The notes under the pieces were generated by a model. It ran no database searches, was not told the origin of the DNA, and saw only the letters and a list, made by a program, of their open reading frames with translations. Below, in pieces: positions 41,132 through 49,706 of a DNA stretch of 53,928 nt. The position numbers and the translations under genes were made by a program. Every line of letters begins with the position of its first letter. Position 1 is the stretch's first letter. Location of the stretch: positions 1 to 53,928 of the IMG/VR virus record IMGVR_UViG_3300029309_000058, one strand, 5' to 3'. The stretch is from a virus.

Positions 41132-42634
41132 ATGGGAGTTAAAGTAACAAATAACGGGTTCGGAACTCTTTCAGCAGGTATTAATAGTTCTGCCACTACA
41201 GTTACTGTCGACTCTGGACAAGGTGCTCGATTTCCAACTTTAGGTAGTGGTGATTTTTTCTTTGCTACTCTTGTTGACACATCCAATAATCTTGAAATTA
41301 TAAAAGTTACAGCTCGTTCTACTGATTCTATGACAGTTGTACGAGCACAAGATAATACTACAGCTAGTTCTTTTTCTATCGGTGATAGGATAGAACTCAG
41401 ACCTACCGCTGCATTATTTGAAACTATTTTAAGTCAAGGAACTGAAGTTGTAAATGATACCTCTCCGGTTCTTGGCGGTAATCTTGATTTAGATAGCAAT
41501 GATATAAGCGATGGTACACTTCTATTAAATAGTGGACGTATTCGTTTTCCTAATGCTAGTTCTAATCCCGGCTCTCCAAATACAGGAGATGCGTACTATA
41601 ATACTAGTGAAAAAGTAGTAAGACATTGGAATGGTACTCAATGGATTCAAATGTCTAATACCTTTTCAGCTACTGGTGGTACTGAATCAACAGCTACTAT
41701 TAGCGGAACAACCTATAAAATACATACTTTTACTTCGTCAGGAACTTTTGTAGTACAATCTGGAACTGGTAATGTAGAATATTTAGTAGTTGCTGGAGGC
41801 GGATCAGGCGGTATCCAACACTCTGGAGGTGGCGGCGCAGGCGGTTTTAGAACTAATGTGTCAGGAGCTACTTCTGGTGGGGGCGGTTCTGCTGAAGCAG
41901 CAGTGACAGTTTCACCGGGTTCTTTTGTTGTAACTGTTGGTGCTGGCGGTGCAAAAAATACAGCTTTAGGAAACAGCAACGGCACAAGAGGAAACAACGG
42001 TGGTAATTCGTCTATTGGTTTTTCATCAGCCATAACTTCTATTGGCGGCGGAAGAGGCGGACGTTATTCTAATGTTGCTGGTGACTCAGGCGGCTCTGGC
42101 GGTGGCGGAGGAACAGACAGTTCTTCTGGCGGTGCTGGTACGGCAAATCAAGGTTTTGCTGGTGGAGCTAGTAACGGCCCTAACCACGGAGCTACATATG
42201 GCGGAGGCGGCGGAGGCGGCGGCGCTGGCGCAGTAGGAAATGGTGGGAATAATAATAGTTCTGCTACTGGTGATGGAGGAGTTGGTGTTCAATCTAATAT
42301 TGATGGAGGCAACCACTTTTACGCTGGAGGCGGTGGAGGTGCAAGAGTTGTAAATAGTGGATTAAATGGTTCAAGGTCAGGAAATGGCGGCGCAGGCGGC
42401 GGAGGCGGAGCAGGCGATGGCTCAGCTTCTAGTGCTAGTGCCGGAACTGGTGGTTCTGGCCGAAATACTGGTGCTAATGGTCTTCCTGCTTCTGGAAATG
42501 GAGCACCTGCTAATGCATCGCCCGGCGGAAACGGTGGCGCAAATACTGGTGGCGGAGGCGGTTCGTCTGGACGATTCGATTCTTTAGCTGGAAATGGTGG
42601 CTCTGGAATTGTTATTATAAGGTACGAGGTATAA
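41132..42634 (+). CDS. Glycine-rich tail adhesin with shared anchor domain (500 aa)
   Basis: Residues 1-100 repeat the anchor of the 39826 product; residues 150-210 form a spacer with a NTGDAYYNTSEKVVRHWNGT segment. The remainder (about 220-495) is dominated by Gly-rich runs such as GGGGGTDSSSGGAG, broken by short non-Gly loops. This resembles polyglycine sandwich adhesins of phages (gp38-type). It likely presents the host-binding tip. The Gly runs are encoded by GGC/GGA/GGT repeats. Confidence 0.8.
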   Translation: MGVKVTNNGFGTLSAGINSSATTVTVDSGQGARFPTLGSGDFFFATLVDTSNNLEIIKVTARSTDSMTVVRAQDNTTASSFSIGDRIELRPTAALFETILSQGTEVVNDTSPVLGGNLDLDSNDISDGTLLLNSGRIRFPNASSNPGSPNTGDAYYNTSEKVVRHWNGTQWIQMSNTFSATGGTESTATISGTTYKIHTFTSSGTFVVQSGTGNVEYLVVAGGGSGGIQHSGGGGAGGFRTNVSGATSGGGGSAEAAVTVSPGSFVVTVGAGGAKNTALGNSNGTRGNNGGNSSIGFSSAITSIGGGRGGRYSNVAGDSGGSGGGGGTDSSSGGAGTANQGFAGGASNGPNHGATYGGGGGGGGAGAVGNGGNNNSSATGDGGVGVQSNIDGGNHFYAGGGGGARVVNSGLNGSRSGNGGAGGGGGAGDGSASSASAGTGGSGRNTGANGLPASGNGAPANASPGGNGGANTGGGGGSSGRFDSLAGNGGSGIVIIRYEV

Positions 42635-42637
42635 AAT

Positions 42638-42991
42638 ATGGCTCATTATGCAAAAGTATTAGATGGAAAGGTATTAGAAGTAATTGTTGCTGAGAAAGAA
42701 TTTATTGATAGCTATGTAGATACTGTACCGGGAGAATGGATACAAACTTCATATAATACATTTGGTAATAAACACCAACTAGGAGGAACTCCTCTAAGAA
42801 AAAATTATGCAGCAGTCGGCGGAAATTATGATAAAGAAGGTGATTTCTTTTATGCTGAACAACCTTTTCCAAGTTGGTTATTATCAAAAGATACTGGATT
42901 GTGGGAACCCCCCGTTTCTTACCCTGATGACGGAAAAGAATACGTTTGGAATGAAGATAAAAAATCTTGGGATGAAGTAGATTATCTATGA
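42638..42991 (+). CDS. Conserved marine-phage structural-type protein (117 aa)
   Basis: MAHYAKVLDGKVLEVIVAEK, EWIQTSYNTFG, LRKNYAAVGGNYD and FPSWLL...W...PVSYPDDGK form a pattern I recall from cyanophage and other marine-phage structural proteins. Soluble, Trp/Tyr-rich. It probably belongs to the tail fibre region as a decoration or receptor-binding accessory. Stop overlaps the next start by four bases. Confidence 0.7.
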   Translation: MAHYAKVLDGKVLEVIVAEKEFIDSYVDTVPGEWIQTSYNTFGNKHQLGGTPLRKNYAAVGGNYDKEGDFFYAEQPFPSWLLSKDTGLWEPPVSYPDDGKEYVWNEDKKSWDEVDYL

Positions 42992-43155
42992 AAAAAGAAA
43001 TAAAAAGAACACCTCTTGTTATGATGCCCGATGGCAAATTTTTACGAGGCGATGAGTTTGTAAGCGAGGGAGTCGTTGTTGATGAACCACCGCTTTATGA
43101 AAAGCCGCCAGTCGTTGAAGACCAAACAGCAGCGGCGAAAGGTGAAGATGAGTAA
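42988..43155 (+). CDS. Small Pro/Glu-rich protein (55 aa)
   Basis: ATG 42988 overlaps the preceding stop; the TAA overlaps the next start by 8 bases. The product (MKKEIKRTPLVMMPDGKFLR onward) ends in an acidic, Pro-rich tail. No membrane segment. Supported by coupling on both sides; function unknown. Confidence 0.55.
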   Translation: MKKEIKRTPLVMMPDGKFLRGDEFVSEGVVVDEPPLYEKPPVVEDQTAAAKGEDE

Positions 43156-43330
43156 AAAACGTATGACAACAGCAGAGATTAATACCGAGTTACTACAGCA
43201 TGAGGCTGTGTGTGCTGAACGGTATGAAATGATTCTGTTTAGAATTAACAGATTAGAGCGTGTGTTACTAGGATCAGCAGGTGCTATTATAGTAATACTA
43301 CTTTCTATAATTGTAACCCTAACAACATAA
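43148..43330 (+). CDS. Small membrane protein of lysis region (60 aa)
   Basis: ATG 43148 starts inside the previous stop region. Residues 1-35 are helical and charged, and residues 38-60 (VLLGSAGAIIVILLSIIVTL) form a C-terminal transmembrane segment. The layout is that of a small tail-anchored protein, perhaps a holin-like or antiholin-like accessory. A similar type recurs in marine phages. Not assigned. Confidence 0.6.
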   Translation: MSKKRMTTAEINTELLQHEAVCAERYEMILFRINRLERVLLGSAGAIIVILLSIIVTLTT

Positions 43331-43342
43331 GGAGGTGATCAA

Positions 43343-43555
43343 ATGCCGGGTTTTAAAATGAAAGATAAAAAGAAGCTGAAGATGGGCACACAGCTGTATG
43401 GCTATGGCGGTGAAGTAAAGAAGAAAAAGAAAGTCATGTATAAAGATGGTAGAGAAGTACCTGAGTTGACTTCAGCGCAGATGAAATTACCAGCTGCATT
43501 AAAAGATCAGATTATTCGATCAAAGAAAAAAGATATGGATAAGAAGAAAGGTTAG
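43343..43555 (+). CDS. Small Lys-rich protein (70 aa)
   Basis: Preceded by AAGGAGGTGATCAA, an exceptionally long match to the anti-SD. Product highly Lys-rich (KKKKKVMYKDGREV), basic, disordered, no motif. Position before membrane proteins of the lysis region. Function unknown. Confidence 0.6.
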   Translation: MPGFKMKDKKKLKMGTQLYGYGGEVKKKKKVMYKDGREVPELTSAQMKLPAALKDQIIRSKKKDMDKKKG

Positions 43556-43564
43556 GTATGTCCT

Positions 43565-44035
43565 GTGTTAGAATATGTAGCAGCAGCAAATGCGGCATAT
43601 GCCGTTATCCGCAAGGCAGTTGAAAACGGCCGCGAACTAACTTCTGTTGGTAAACAGATTGCGGCTTTTACACATGCTACAGATGATCTAGCCAAACATG
43701 CAAACAAGAAAAAGAACAGTATATGGTCAAACTTTACTGGAAAGGATGAGAGCGATTTAGAAGAGTTTATGGCTCTTGAGGAAATAAAACAAAAAGAAAA
43801 TGAACTAAAACAAATGATGATATATCTAGGCAGACCCGGTTTACATAGTGATTATGTAAGGTTTTGCGTAGAGGCTAGGAAGAAAAGGCAAGAGGCAGCA
43901 AAAGAAAAAGAACGACAGTGGGCTTCGTTTGTAGAAAGTTTTCAAACATGGTTCTTAATAATATTGTTTGTGGTATTAGGGTTAGGAATTTTAGTAGGTG
44001 GCGTTTGGATTCTTAGATATAAAGGAATTATTTGA
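43565..44035 (+). CDS. Coiled-coil membrane protein of lysis region (156 aa)
   Basis: GTG 43565 is the only start that keeps the visible frame; an ATG at 43558 is out of frame. Residues 20-125 are helical and charged (AANAAYAVIRKAVENG; EEFMALEEIKQKENELKQM), ending in a transmembrane segment (LIILFVVLGLGILVGGVWIL). The arrangement is C-terminally anchored. I recall similar proteins near lysis genes of marine phages. Its role (lysis regulator or structural) is unclear. Confidence 0.65.
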   Translation: MLEYVAAANAAYAVIRKAVENGRELTSVGKQIAAFTHATDDLAKHANKKKNSIWSNFTGKDESDLEEFMALEEIKQKENELKQMMIYLGRPGLHSDYVRFCVEARKKRQEAAKEKERQWASFVESFQTWFLIILFVVLGLGILVGGVWILRYKGII

Positions 44036-44358
44036 TGCCAAAGAAACTACAAAAAGAATCTATATATGCTGAGTATGATCAAGATGGTGACGGTATAGTT
44101 ACTGATGAAGAACTTGGTCATGTCAAAGAAATTAAACAAACAGAAGATGCTTCACGAAAAAACCTAGCTCAACTTAGGATGGCTAGGTTTTCTTTAATTG
44201 CAATGGGTGTATTTACTGCAGCTATGTTTTTTATACCAATAGAAAGAGTTAACGCATTAGCTGATATTAGTAATTTATTTTACCTTACAGGTGGTGGTGT
44301 GGTTGCTACCTATATGGGGACGACTGCTTGGACACAACGCAGTACGAACGGGAAATGA
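44035..44358 (+). CDS. EF-hand membrane protein, holin-like (107 aa)
   Basis: An EF-hand calcium loop DQDGDGIVTDEE (Asp at 1, 3, 5; Gly at 6; Glu at 12) sits near residue 15, followed by two hydrophobic segments around 55-75 and 85-105. The combination of an EF-hand and membrane spans occurs, from memory, in proteins of marine phage lysis regions. Calcium-sensitive lysis control is possible but unproven. ATG 44035 overlaps the previous stop by one base. Confidence 0.65.
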   Translation: MPKKLQKESIYAEYDQDGDGIVTDEELGHVKEIKQTEDASRKNLAQLRMARFSLIAMGVFTAAMFFIPIERVNALADISNLFYLTGGGVVATYMGTTAWTQRSTNGK

Positions 44359-44555
44359 TAACAGTGTTTGCATTGTATGTATATGCAGGTGCTTCACTAC
44401 AACCACCAATAACTTATTGGTATGATGTTAATAGGTGTAGGTATTTCGCTGGTAGATTAATGCGCCAGCCCCCTATACCGGGCGAAAAAAAGCAAAAGAT
44501 TACTGCTGTGTGTAAACTACAACAAGTAAAAAAGGGTACTGAAATTTACAAATAA
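44355..44555 (+). CDS. Small Cys-containing secreted-type protein A (66 aa)
   Basis: ATG 44355 overlaps the preceding stop. The opening MITVFALYVYAG is hydrophobic, like a short signal or anchor segment, followed by a soluble part with two Cys. The 44981 product has the same layout (MIELVFVLLLYSNG, then two Cys). The pair is presumably related. A periplasmic or o-spanin-like role in lysis is conceivable; a lipobox is not visible. Confidence 0.55.
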   Translation: MITVFALYVYAGASLQPPITYWYDVNRCRYFAGRLMRQPPIPGEKKQKITAVCKLQQVKKGTEIYK

Positions 44556-44573
44556 GTGGTATAAAAAGATGAT

Positions 44574-44984
44574 ATGGCTACAAAATTAAGTGAAAACACC
44601 GAGGTATCTTTACCACTTCGTAATATGATAAGCCTGATTGCAGGCGCTGCGTTAGCAACATGGGCATATTTTGGTATTGTAGAAAGGTTAAATACTCTTG
44701 AAACTAGAATTACTTTGATGGAGTCTGATTTAGAAAAAAACACAGAGTTTCGAATTAAATGGCCTAGAGGTGAAATGGGCAGCTTACCTGCAGATTCTGA
44801 GCAGTTTATGCTTATTGAACATTTAGCAAAAGAATTAGAAAAGTTACAGATGCAGATAGAAAGTGGAAAAGCTCCATTTGACCAACAACAAAAATTAACC
44901 TTGGAGTTTTATGAAAAAAGAATTAACGATTTAGAAGATAGAATAGAAAAACTTAGGTCTAACGGATATGGAGATTCGCAATGA
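44574..44984 (+). CDS. i-spanin-like coiled-coil membrane protein (136 aa)
   Basis: One N-terminal transmembrane segment (MISLIAGAALATWAYFGIV) followed by a coiled coil (LNTLETRITLMESDLEK; LEKLQMQIES; RINDLEDRIEKL). This type II membrane topology with periplasmic coiled coil fits an inner-membrane spanin, placed just before the holin and endolysin. No obvious o-spanin lipoprotein is nested here. ATGA overlap with the next gene. Confidence 0.6.
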   Translation: MATKLSENTEVSLPLRNMISLIAGAALATWAYFGIVERLNTLETRITLMESDLEKNTEFRIKWPRGEMGSLPADSEQFMLIEHLAKELEKLQMQIESGKAPFDQQQKLTLEFYEKRINDLEDRIEKLRSNGYGDSQ

Positions 44985-45205
44985 TTGAGTTAGTTTTTGT
45001 TTTACTTCTATATAGTAACGGAGAAGCTATAGAATACACACCCTATGATAGATTATCAGAGTGTTTGTCTACAAAAAGGACAATTAAACGTAACGTTAAC
45101 GGCGGTGTAAACTTTGATAACCAGTGGAAATGTAAAGAATTAAAAGTAAAGCTGGAAAAAAATTCAGATGGGAGTTATGATATAGTAGAACTTATTGAGG
45201 AGTAA
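44981..45205 (+). CDS. Small Cys-containing secreted-type protein B (74 aa)
   Basis: Second member of the pair with the 44355 product: a hydrophobic N-terminus (MIELVFVLLLYSNG), then a soluble part with Cys residues (LSECLST; WKCKELK). Start overlaps the i-spanin-like gene by four bases (ATGA). Could be a periplasmic partner of the spanin-like protein; not established. Confidence 0.55.
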   Translation: MIELVFVLLLYSNGEAIEYTPYDRLSECLSTKRTIKRNVNGGVNFDNQWKCKELKVKLEKNSDGSYDIVELIEE

Positions 45206-45207
45206 TT

Positions 45208-45603
45208 ATGTTACAAAGTCTAATAGGGCCAGTCACTGGTTTACTTGACAAGTTTGTAGAAGACAAAGATCAAAAAGCTAAGTTGGCACATGACTTGGCT
45301 ACAATGGCAGATAAACATGCCCAGCAGATAGCGCTCGCCCAGATTGAGGTCAATAAGGCTGAAGCAGCATCTGGTTCACTATTCAAAGGCGGTTGGCGTC
45401 CAGCAGTTGGCTGGGTCTGTGCGGTTGCTTTTGCATACCATTTTATCGTAAAAGACCTAATTATATTTGGTGCATCTTTTGCTGGTGCAGAACTACCTGA
45501 GTTACCTGAATTTGACATGGGTACACTCCTAACTGTTTTGGGCGGCATGCTCGGAATCGGAGGACTTAGGACATATGAAAAGCAAAAGGGAATCACTAAA
45601 TGA
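45208..45603 (+). CDS. Holin, GTA-type three-helix family (131 aa)
   Basis: Predicted holin. A charged N-terminal helix is followed by hydrophobic segments, with the family sequences GGWRPAVGWVCAVAFAY and LLTVLGGMLGIGGLRTYEK, ending KQKGITK. This is the GTA_holin_3TM pattern, in which the holin controls the timing of lysis. It overlaps the endolysin gene by 4 bases, the usual holin-endolysin order. Confidence 0.85.
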   Translation: MLQSLIGPVTGLLDKFVEDKDQKAKLAHDLATMADKHAQQIALAQIEVNKAEAASGSLFKGGWRPAVGWVCAVAFAYHFIVKDLIIFGASFAGAELPELPEFDMGTLLTVLGGMLGIGGLRTYEKQKGITK

Positions 45604-46115
45604 GAGAAAACTTTGATAAATCACTACAGCTTCTGTTGAAACACGAGGGCGGATTCGTAAACCACGAACGCGATCCCGGGGGTATGACAAACCTTGGAGT
45701 TACTAAGAAAGTTTATGAAGAATGGTTAGGATACGAAGTCGATAAACAAGATATGATGAAGCTTACACCAGAAGATGTTGCTCCAATATATCTCAATAAC
45801 TACTGGATAAAAGCAGGCTGTGATGAACTACCTTCCGGTTTGGACTACGTTACGTTCGATTGGGCTGTTAATTCTGGAGTAAGCAGAAGTTCTAAAGGTG
45901 TACAAAAATGTTGTGGCGCTAGCCCGGACGGCGTAATAGGGCCAAAGACATTAGAACTTGTTGCAGGGCAAGACACAAAATATATGATAGAAAAGTTTAA
46001 AGAAATAAGGCAAAGTTTTTATGAGGGTCTAAACCACTTTGATGCGTTTGGTAGGGGTTGGACTAGGCGAAACGATGAGGCAACAGAGGTTGCACTAAAA
46101 ATGGTTGAGGAATAA
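45600..46115 (+). CDS. Endolysin, GH108 lysozyme-like (171 aa)
   Basis: Opens MRENFDKSLQLLLKHEGGFV, the GH108 (ZliS-like) signature in which the Glu of HEGG (Glu16) is catalytic, followed by DPGGMTNLGVTKKVYEEWLG. The C-terminal half, with GVQKCCGASPDGVIGPKTL, fits the family's peptidoglycan-binding domain. It has no signal peptide, so it should cross the inner membrane through the holin encoded just upstream. Size normal for the family. Confidence 0.88.
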   Translation: MRENFDKSLQLLLKHEGGFVNHERDPGGMTNLGVTKKVYEEWLGYEVDKQDMMKLTPEDVAPIYLNNYWIKAGCDELPSGLDYVTFDWAVNSGVSRSSKGVQKCCGASPDGVIGPKTLELVAGQDTKYMIEKFKEIRQSFYEGLNHFDAFGRGWTRRNDEATEVALKMVEE

Positions 46116-48520
46116 TGGGATCAGTAAAACTAACAAAGTTTCTAGGGGAAGCTCCGAAAGTATCTTCGGAGCTACTTCCTGACGGAGCTGCTCAAAATGC
46201 TTTTAATGTTAAGTTGTATTCTGGTGATCTTATACCTTATAGGACTCCAAAGCTTATTGAGAATGTCGGGCGAACGGGTACAATTCAGACACTATATAAA
46301 CTTACTAATCCTGATAACGGTAACAATGTTTTTCTTACTTACTTAAATGATGTAGATATTGCTACAGCATCTGCTCCTTGGACTACCACTTCTAACACAG
46401 AAGATACTGAACAACGATTTTATTATACAGGCGATGGTACACCCAAAGTATCTAATTACGATTTATCTACTAACGGAAGTGCTCCATATCCTGTAACCAA
46501 CGGTTACTACGACCTTGGTTTACCATTACCTGAAACAACTCCAACAGCTACTGCTATAACATTTAATGTTGTAAGTTCGACACACTATGAGCGAGATAGT
46601 GGTAACACTGCAACATTTTACGGAGGAGCATCTCACCACTTACGCTCAGGTAATATTGTATCAGTTAGAGATTTTGGTACTTCAGATGAAGCTAAGTCTT
46701 TTAATGCCACAAACGTAGAAGTTACTGTTCTTAACTCTACTGATTTTACATATTTTAGCCCCGGTGATCAGGTTGCAAAAACAGGAAATACAACTGGTCG
46801 TTCTGAACTTGCGGGTAATACACAGATTAGAACATATGTTTATACATGGGTTACACCTTGGGATGAAGAAGCTATACCATCTCTACCATCAAACGAGGTA
46901 TATATTAAAGAAGGTCAAACTGTAAATGTAACTAATTTACCTACTGCAAAACCTTCTGTGCCTGCACAAAATTTTATACGGGGTATACGGTTATATCGAA
47001 CTGTTGTTTCTTCAGCAGCAACAGAATATTTTTTATTGGCTACTCTGTGGTTTCCGACAGCTACTACTAAAGTAAAACGAGTTGGTAGTGTAGTTACGTT
47101 AACCTTAGCAGAACCGCATAATTTTATTGTGGATGATAGGTTTAAGCTATCTGGCATGACTACAGATAGTGGTAGTATGAATGGTGAATTTTCTGTAGCT
47201 TCTATTGTTGATAAATATTCATTTACGTTTTCTGATAGCGGTAATGCCATTAGTGAAACTGCTGATACTAACGGTACTGTATTCCATGATGTTTCTGAAA
47301 ATTTAGATTTAGTTGCTAGATATTGGGGTGATGGAGGTAGTTTTACTTTTACAGATGATTTTCTTGTGTCAGGTTTATCTAGGATATTAGACTCTGAAGA
47401 TAATGACCCACCACCTTCCGGTATGAAAGGAATTCGTGCAGCACACAACAATATTCTTATTGGGTTTTTTGATAACCAGTTATGTTTTTCTTTTCCTGAT
47501 AAACCACATGCTTGGCCAGAACGTTTTAGATTAACTTTTGATTCTGACATTGTATCAATAGAACCTATACAAGGTTTTATTCTTGTTCTTACAAAAGAGT
47601 ATCCATATCAAGTATCAGGTAATGATCCTGCTACTATGGTGTCTGCTCGTATTGATACGTTATACCCATGCTTATCTAAAAAATCTGTTGTTAATATGGG
47701 TTATGGAGTTTTATGGGCTACACACGGCGGTCTTGCTAGTTATGCACCTTCAGCTGGTATTGACCTTGTAACAAAACTTATTCACGATTGGGATACTTGG
47801 AATGAAGAACTCAACCCTTCTACTCTTATTGGTCATTACTATAACGGCAAGTATTTTGGTTCTCACTCTAGTGAATCATTTATCTATGAACGAGATGATA
47901 AAGTAGGCGGATTTTTTGTAAGTGTAAACTATACTTTTTCAGCCGCTTGTACTGATTACCAAACAGGTATTATGTATTACATTGGTGATAATCAAGGTAA
48001 TCTTTATGAGTGGGATAATAAACAACAAGTGCTTTCTCCATTAGAATGGAAGTCAAAAACTATTGTAACTAAAGATTTTATGAATCTTGGTGCTGCTAGA
48101 GTTATTGCAGATTTTGAAACACCTAATGCTGAAGCTGAAAATATACAAGCTTTTAATAATACATTACCTGCTTTTAATAATGGTGTATGGTCTAAAAGTA
48201 TCCAACTAGGTACAATTAATGGGCCTACAGACTATACAGATGCAGGTACAGCTGTAAATAATATTGGTACTTTAAATGCTTATCCTATTAATGCCGATGG
48301 ACAAACTAGATTCCCACTAGATGTAACAGGTGTACTACCAGTTACTTTCAAATTGTTTGTTGATAAGCAGTTGATCTTTCAAGGAACAGTAAGTTCTGAC
48401 GAAGTATTTAGATTGCCAAGCGGGTATAGAAGTGATACATTTGAAGTCGGGGTATCCGGTTCGTCAAGAATACGGGCGATACATATAGGTGAGACCCCAT
48501 ATGGATTGAGGACAGCATGA
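46115..48520 (+). CDS. Tail nozzle-like large structural protein (801 aa)
   Basis: Starts on the last base of the endolysin stop. MGSVKLTKFLGEAPKVSSELL and NVFLTYLNDVD, then beta-rich repeating sequence with RGIRLYRTVVSS and LYPCLSKKSVVNMGYGV, fit the nozzle (tail tubular protein B) family of podoviruses, about 800 residues. It would form the hexameric tube below the adaptor. Overlaps the next gene by 4 bases. No membrane segment. Confidence 0.75.
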   Translation: MGSVKLTKFLGEAPKVSSELLPDGAAQNAFNVKLYSGDLIPYRTPKLIENVGRTGTIQTLYKLTNPDNGNNVFLTYLNDVDIATASAPWTTTSNTEDTEQRFYYTGDGTPKVSNYDLSTNGSAPYPVTNGYYDLGLPLPETTPTATAITFNVVSSTHYERDSGNTATFYGGASHHLRSGNIVSVRDFGTSDEAKSFNATNVEVTVLNSTDFTYFSPGDQVAKTGNTTGRSELAGNTQIRTYVYTWVTPWDEEAIPSLPSNEVYIKEGQTVNVTNLPTAKPSVPAQNFIRGIRLYRTVVSSAATEYFLLATLWFPTATTKVKRVGSVVTLTLAEPHNFIVDDRFKLSGMTTDSGSMNGEFSVASIVDKYSFTFSDSGNAISETADTNGTVFHDVSENLDLVARYWGDGGSFTFTDDFLVSGLSRILDSEDNDPPPSGMKGIRAAHNNILIGFFDNQLCFSFPDKPHAWPERFRLTFDSDIVSIEPIQGFILVLTKEYPYQVSGNDPATMVSARIDTLYPCLSKKSVVNMGYGVLWATHGGLASYAPSAGIDLVTKLIHDWDTWNEELNPSTLIGHYYNGKYFGSHSSESFIYERDDKVGGFFVSVNYTFSAACTDYQTGIMYYIGDNQGNLYEWDNKQQVLSPLEWKSKTIVTKDFMNLGAARVIADFETPNAEAENIQAFNNTLPAFNNGVWSKSIQLGTINGPTDYTDAGTAVNNIGTLNAYPINADGQTRFPLDVTGVLPVTFKLFVDKQLIFQGTVSSDEVFRLPSGYRSDTFEVGVSGSSRIRAIHIGETPYGLRTA

Positions 48521-48876
48521 GCATAGCTAACAGGTTTACAAGTGTACCAGCAGTACCACAAGGGGGTTTTACAGATTACCAAACTGTACTTATTGGTGCA
48601 GTAAAAGAAAATGTAGAATTGTTAACTGGACTTCGTGGTGAAGTTGACACCGTAAGTAAAGCTGTAACTCAAGGTCAAGTAACAGTAAATGAAATGGGCC
48701 AACAAAAAATGCAGCAAGTGTCTGCAAAAGGCGCAGGATTTACAATAAGTAGTCAAGACGTAGCAGCATTAGATGATGTAGAAAAACTTATTCTTGATGT
48801 ACAGACGCTAGCTGGCGATGTAGCTGAAATACGAGCTACACTTAATTTTTTAATTAAACAACTGAAAGGACGGTAA
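48517..48876 (+). CDS. Small helical virion-type protein (119 aa)
   Basis: Coupled to the nozzle gene by a 4-base overlap. After a short Pro-rich start (RFTSVPAVPQGGFTDYQ), the remainder is helical with hydrophobic heptads (VEKLILDVQTLAGDVAEIRA). Likely a minor structural protein or chaperone of the internal proteins that follow. Not recognised by family. Confidence 0.6.
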   Translation: MSIANRFTSVPAVPQGGFTDYQTVLIGAVKENVELLTGLRGEVDTVSKAVTQGQVTVNEMGQQKMQQVSAKGAGFTISSQDVAALDDVEKLILDVQTLAGDVAEIRATLNFLIKQLKGR

Positions 48877-48878
48877 AC

Positions 48879-49706
48879 ATGGTAATGAAACCTATAACTG
48901 ATCCTATGATGCAAGCTCAAGCTCCTGATTTGGTAAGTCCGGCTGTGCCTGACTCTGTGTCATTGGATTTACCACCAGCGATTGAAACACTAATAACAAT
49001 GCCTGCACCTCCCGTTTCACAGGGAGCGTTAGGTGAAATAGCTACAGGTGTGCAAGCAACTAATCCGCAGTATCCAGCTTTGGATTTTAGGATGCAGCCT
49101 ATGGTAATGCAAGATGGTGGTATGGTTCCAACTCCACCAGCAGGATTACAACCACAGATGCCACAAGGGCCTATGAACCCAGCTATGATGGATGGACAAA
49201 TAAACCAAACAATGTCACAAAATCCAGAAATGGTAGCTAGGATAAGAGCAGCTATTGAGGCAGGTATTCAATCAGGTGAGTTAGACGCTAATGAGCTTAA
49301 TACGATTATACAGCTTGCTAGAACAGTACAACAAAATCCAGCTATGTATCCTCAGATTCGACAAATGGCTATCCAACGAGGTATAATTCCAGCTGAAGAG
49401 ATTCCTGAGCAATATGATGAAGGATTAATTACTGCCATTATTATGGCGGCAAAAGCTATGGAAGCTGATGTACAGATTGAAGGTGCAGAAATGATGCAGC
49501 CACAGCCAACACAAATGATGAATGAAGGTGGTGTACTTGTTGGGCCATCACATGCACAAGGTGGAATACCAGTAAAAGTAGCTGGTGTTAATAATGCAGA
49601 GATGGAAGGCGGAGAATATGTCATCCCTAAAAATGTTGTGAAAGCAAAAGGTACAGAGTTTTTTGACAAGATGCTTAAACAATATGAAGAAGGTGGTGAG
49701 GTTTAA
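48879..49706 (+). CDS. Pro/Met-rich virion-type protein (275 aa)
   Basis: Residues 1-120 are Pro/Met/Gln-rich and disordered. A helical core follows (SGELDANELNTIIQLARTV). The C-terminus contains GPSHAQGGIPVKV...EGGEYVIPK...FFDKM, a short pattern I recall from phage virion proteins. Between nozzle and gp13-like genes, so part of the internal or tail-tip set. Start at ATG 48879; overlaps the next gene by one base. Confidence 0.6.
   Translation: MVMKPITDPMMQAQAPDLVSPAVPDSVSLDLPPAIETLITMPAPPVSQGALGEIATGVQATNPQYPALDFRMQPMVMQDGGMVPTPPAGLQPQMPQGPMNPAMMDGQINQTMSQNPEMVARIRAAIEAGIQSGELDANELNTIIQLARTVQQNPAMYPQIRQMAIQRGIIPAEEIPEQYDEGLITAIIMAAKAMEADVQIEGAEMMQPQPTQMMNEGGVLVGPSHAQGGIPVKVAGVNNAEMEGGEYVIPKNVVKAKGTEFFDKMLKQYEEGGEV

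Noticed and set aside
41713-42316. Minus- and plus-strand alternative frames in the Gly-rich adhesin
   Set aside because: GGC/GGT repeats give long open frames by composition alone; no start signals.
41800-42600. Gly-codon repeats as a CRISPR array
   Set aside because: No regular repeat-spacer spacing; in-frame protein repeats explain them. No cas genes apart from a Cas4-like nuclease fold, which is common in phage replication clusters.
39826-42634. Diversity-generating retroelement acting on the duplicated fibre domains
   Set aside because: No reverse transcriptase gene and no adenine-biased template repeat seen in the window.
46915-47550. 211-codon open frame on the minus strand within the nozzle gene
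   Set aside because: It lies wholly antisense to a clear structural gene. It has no SD and a Ser/Leu/Pro-rich composition typical of mirror frames.
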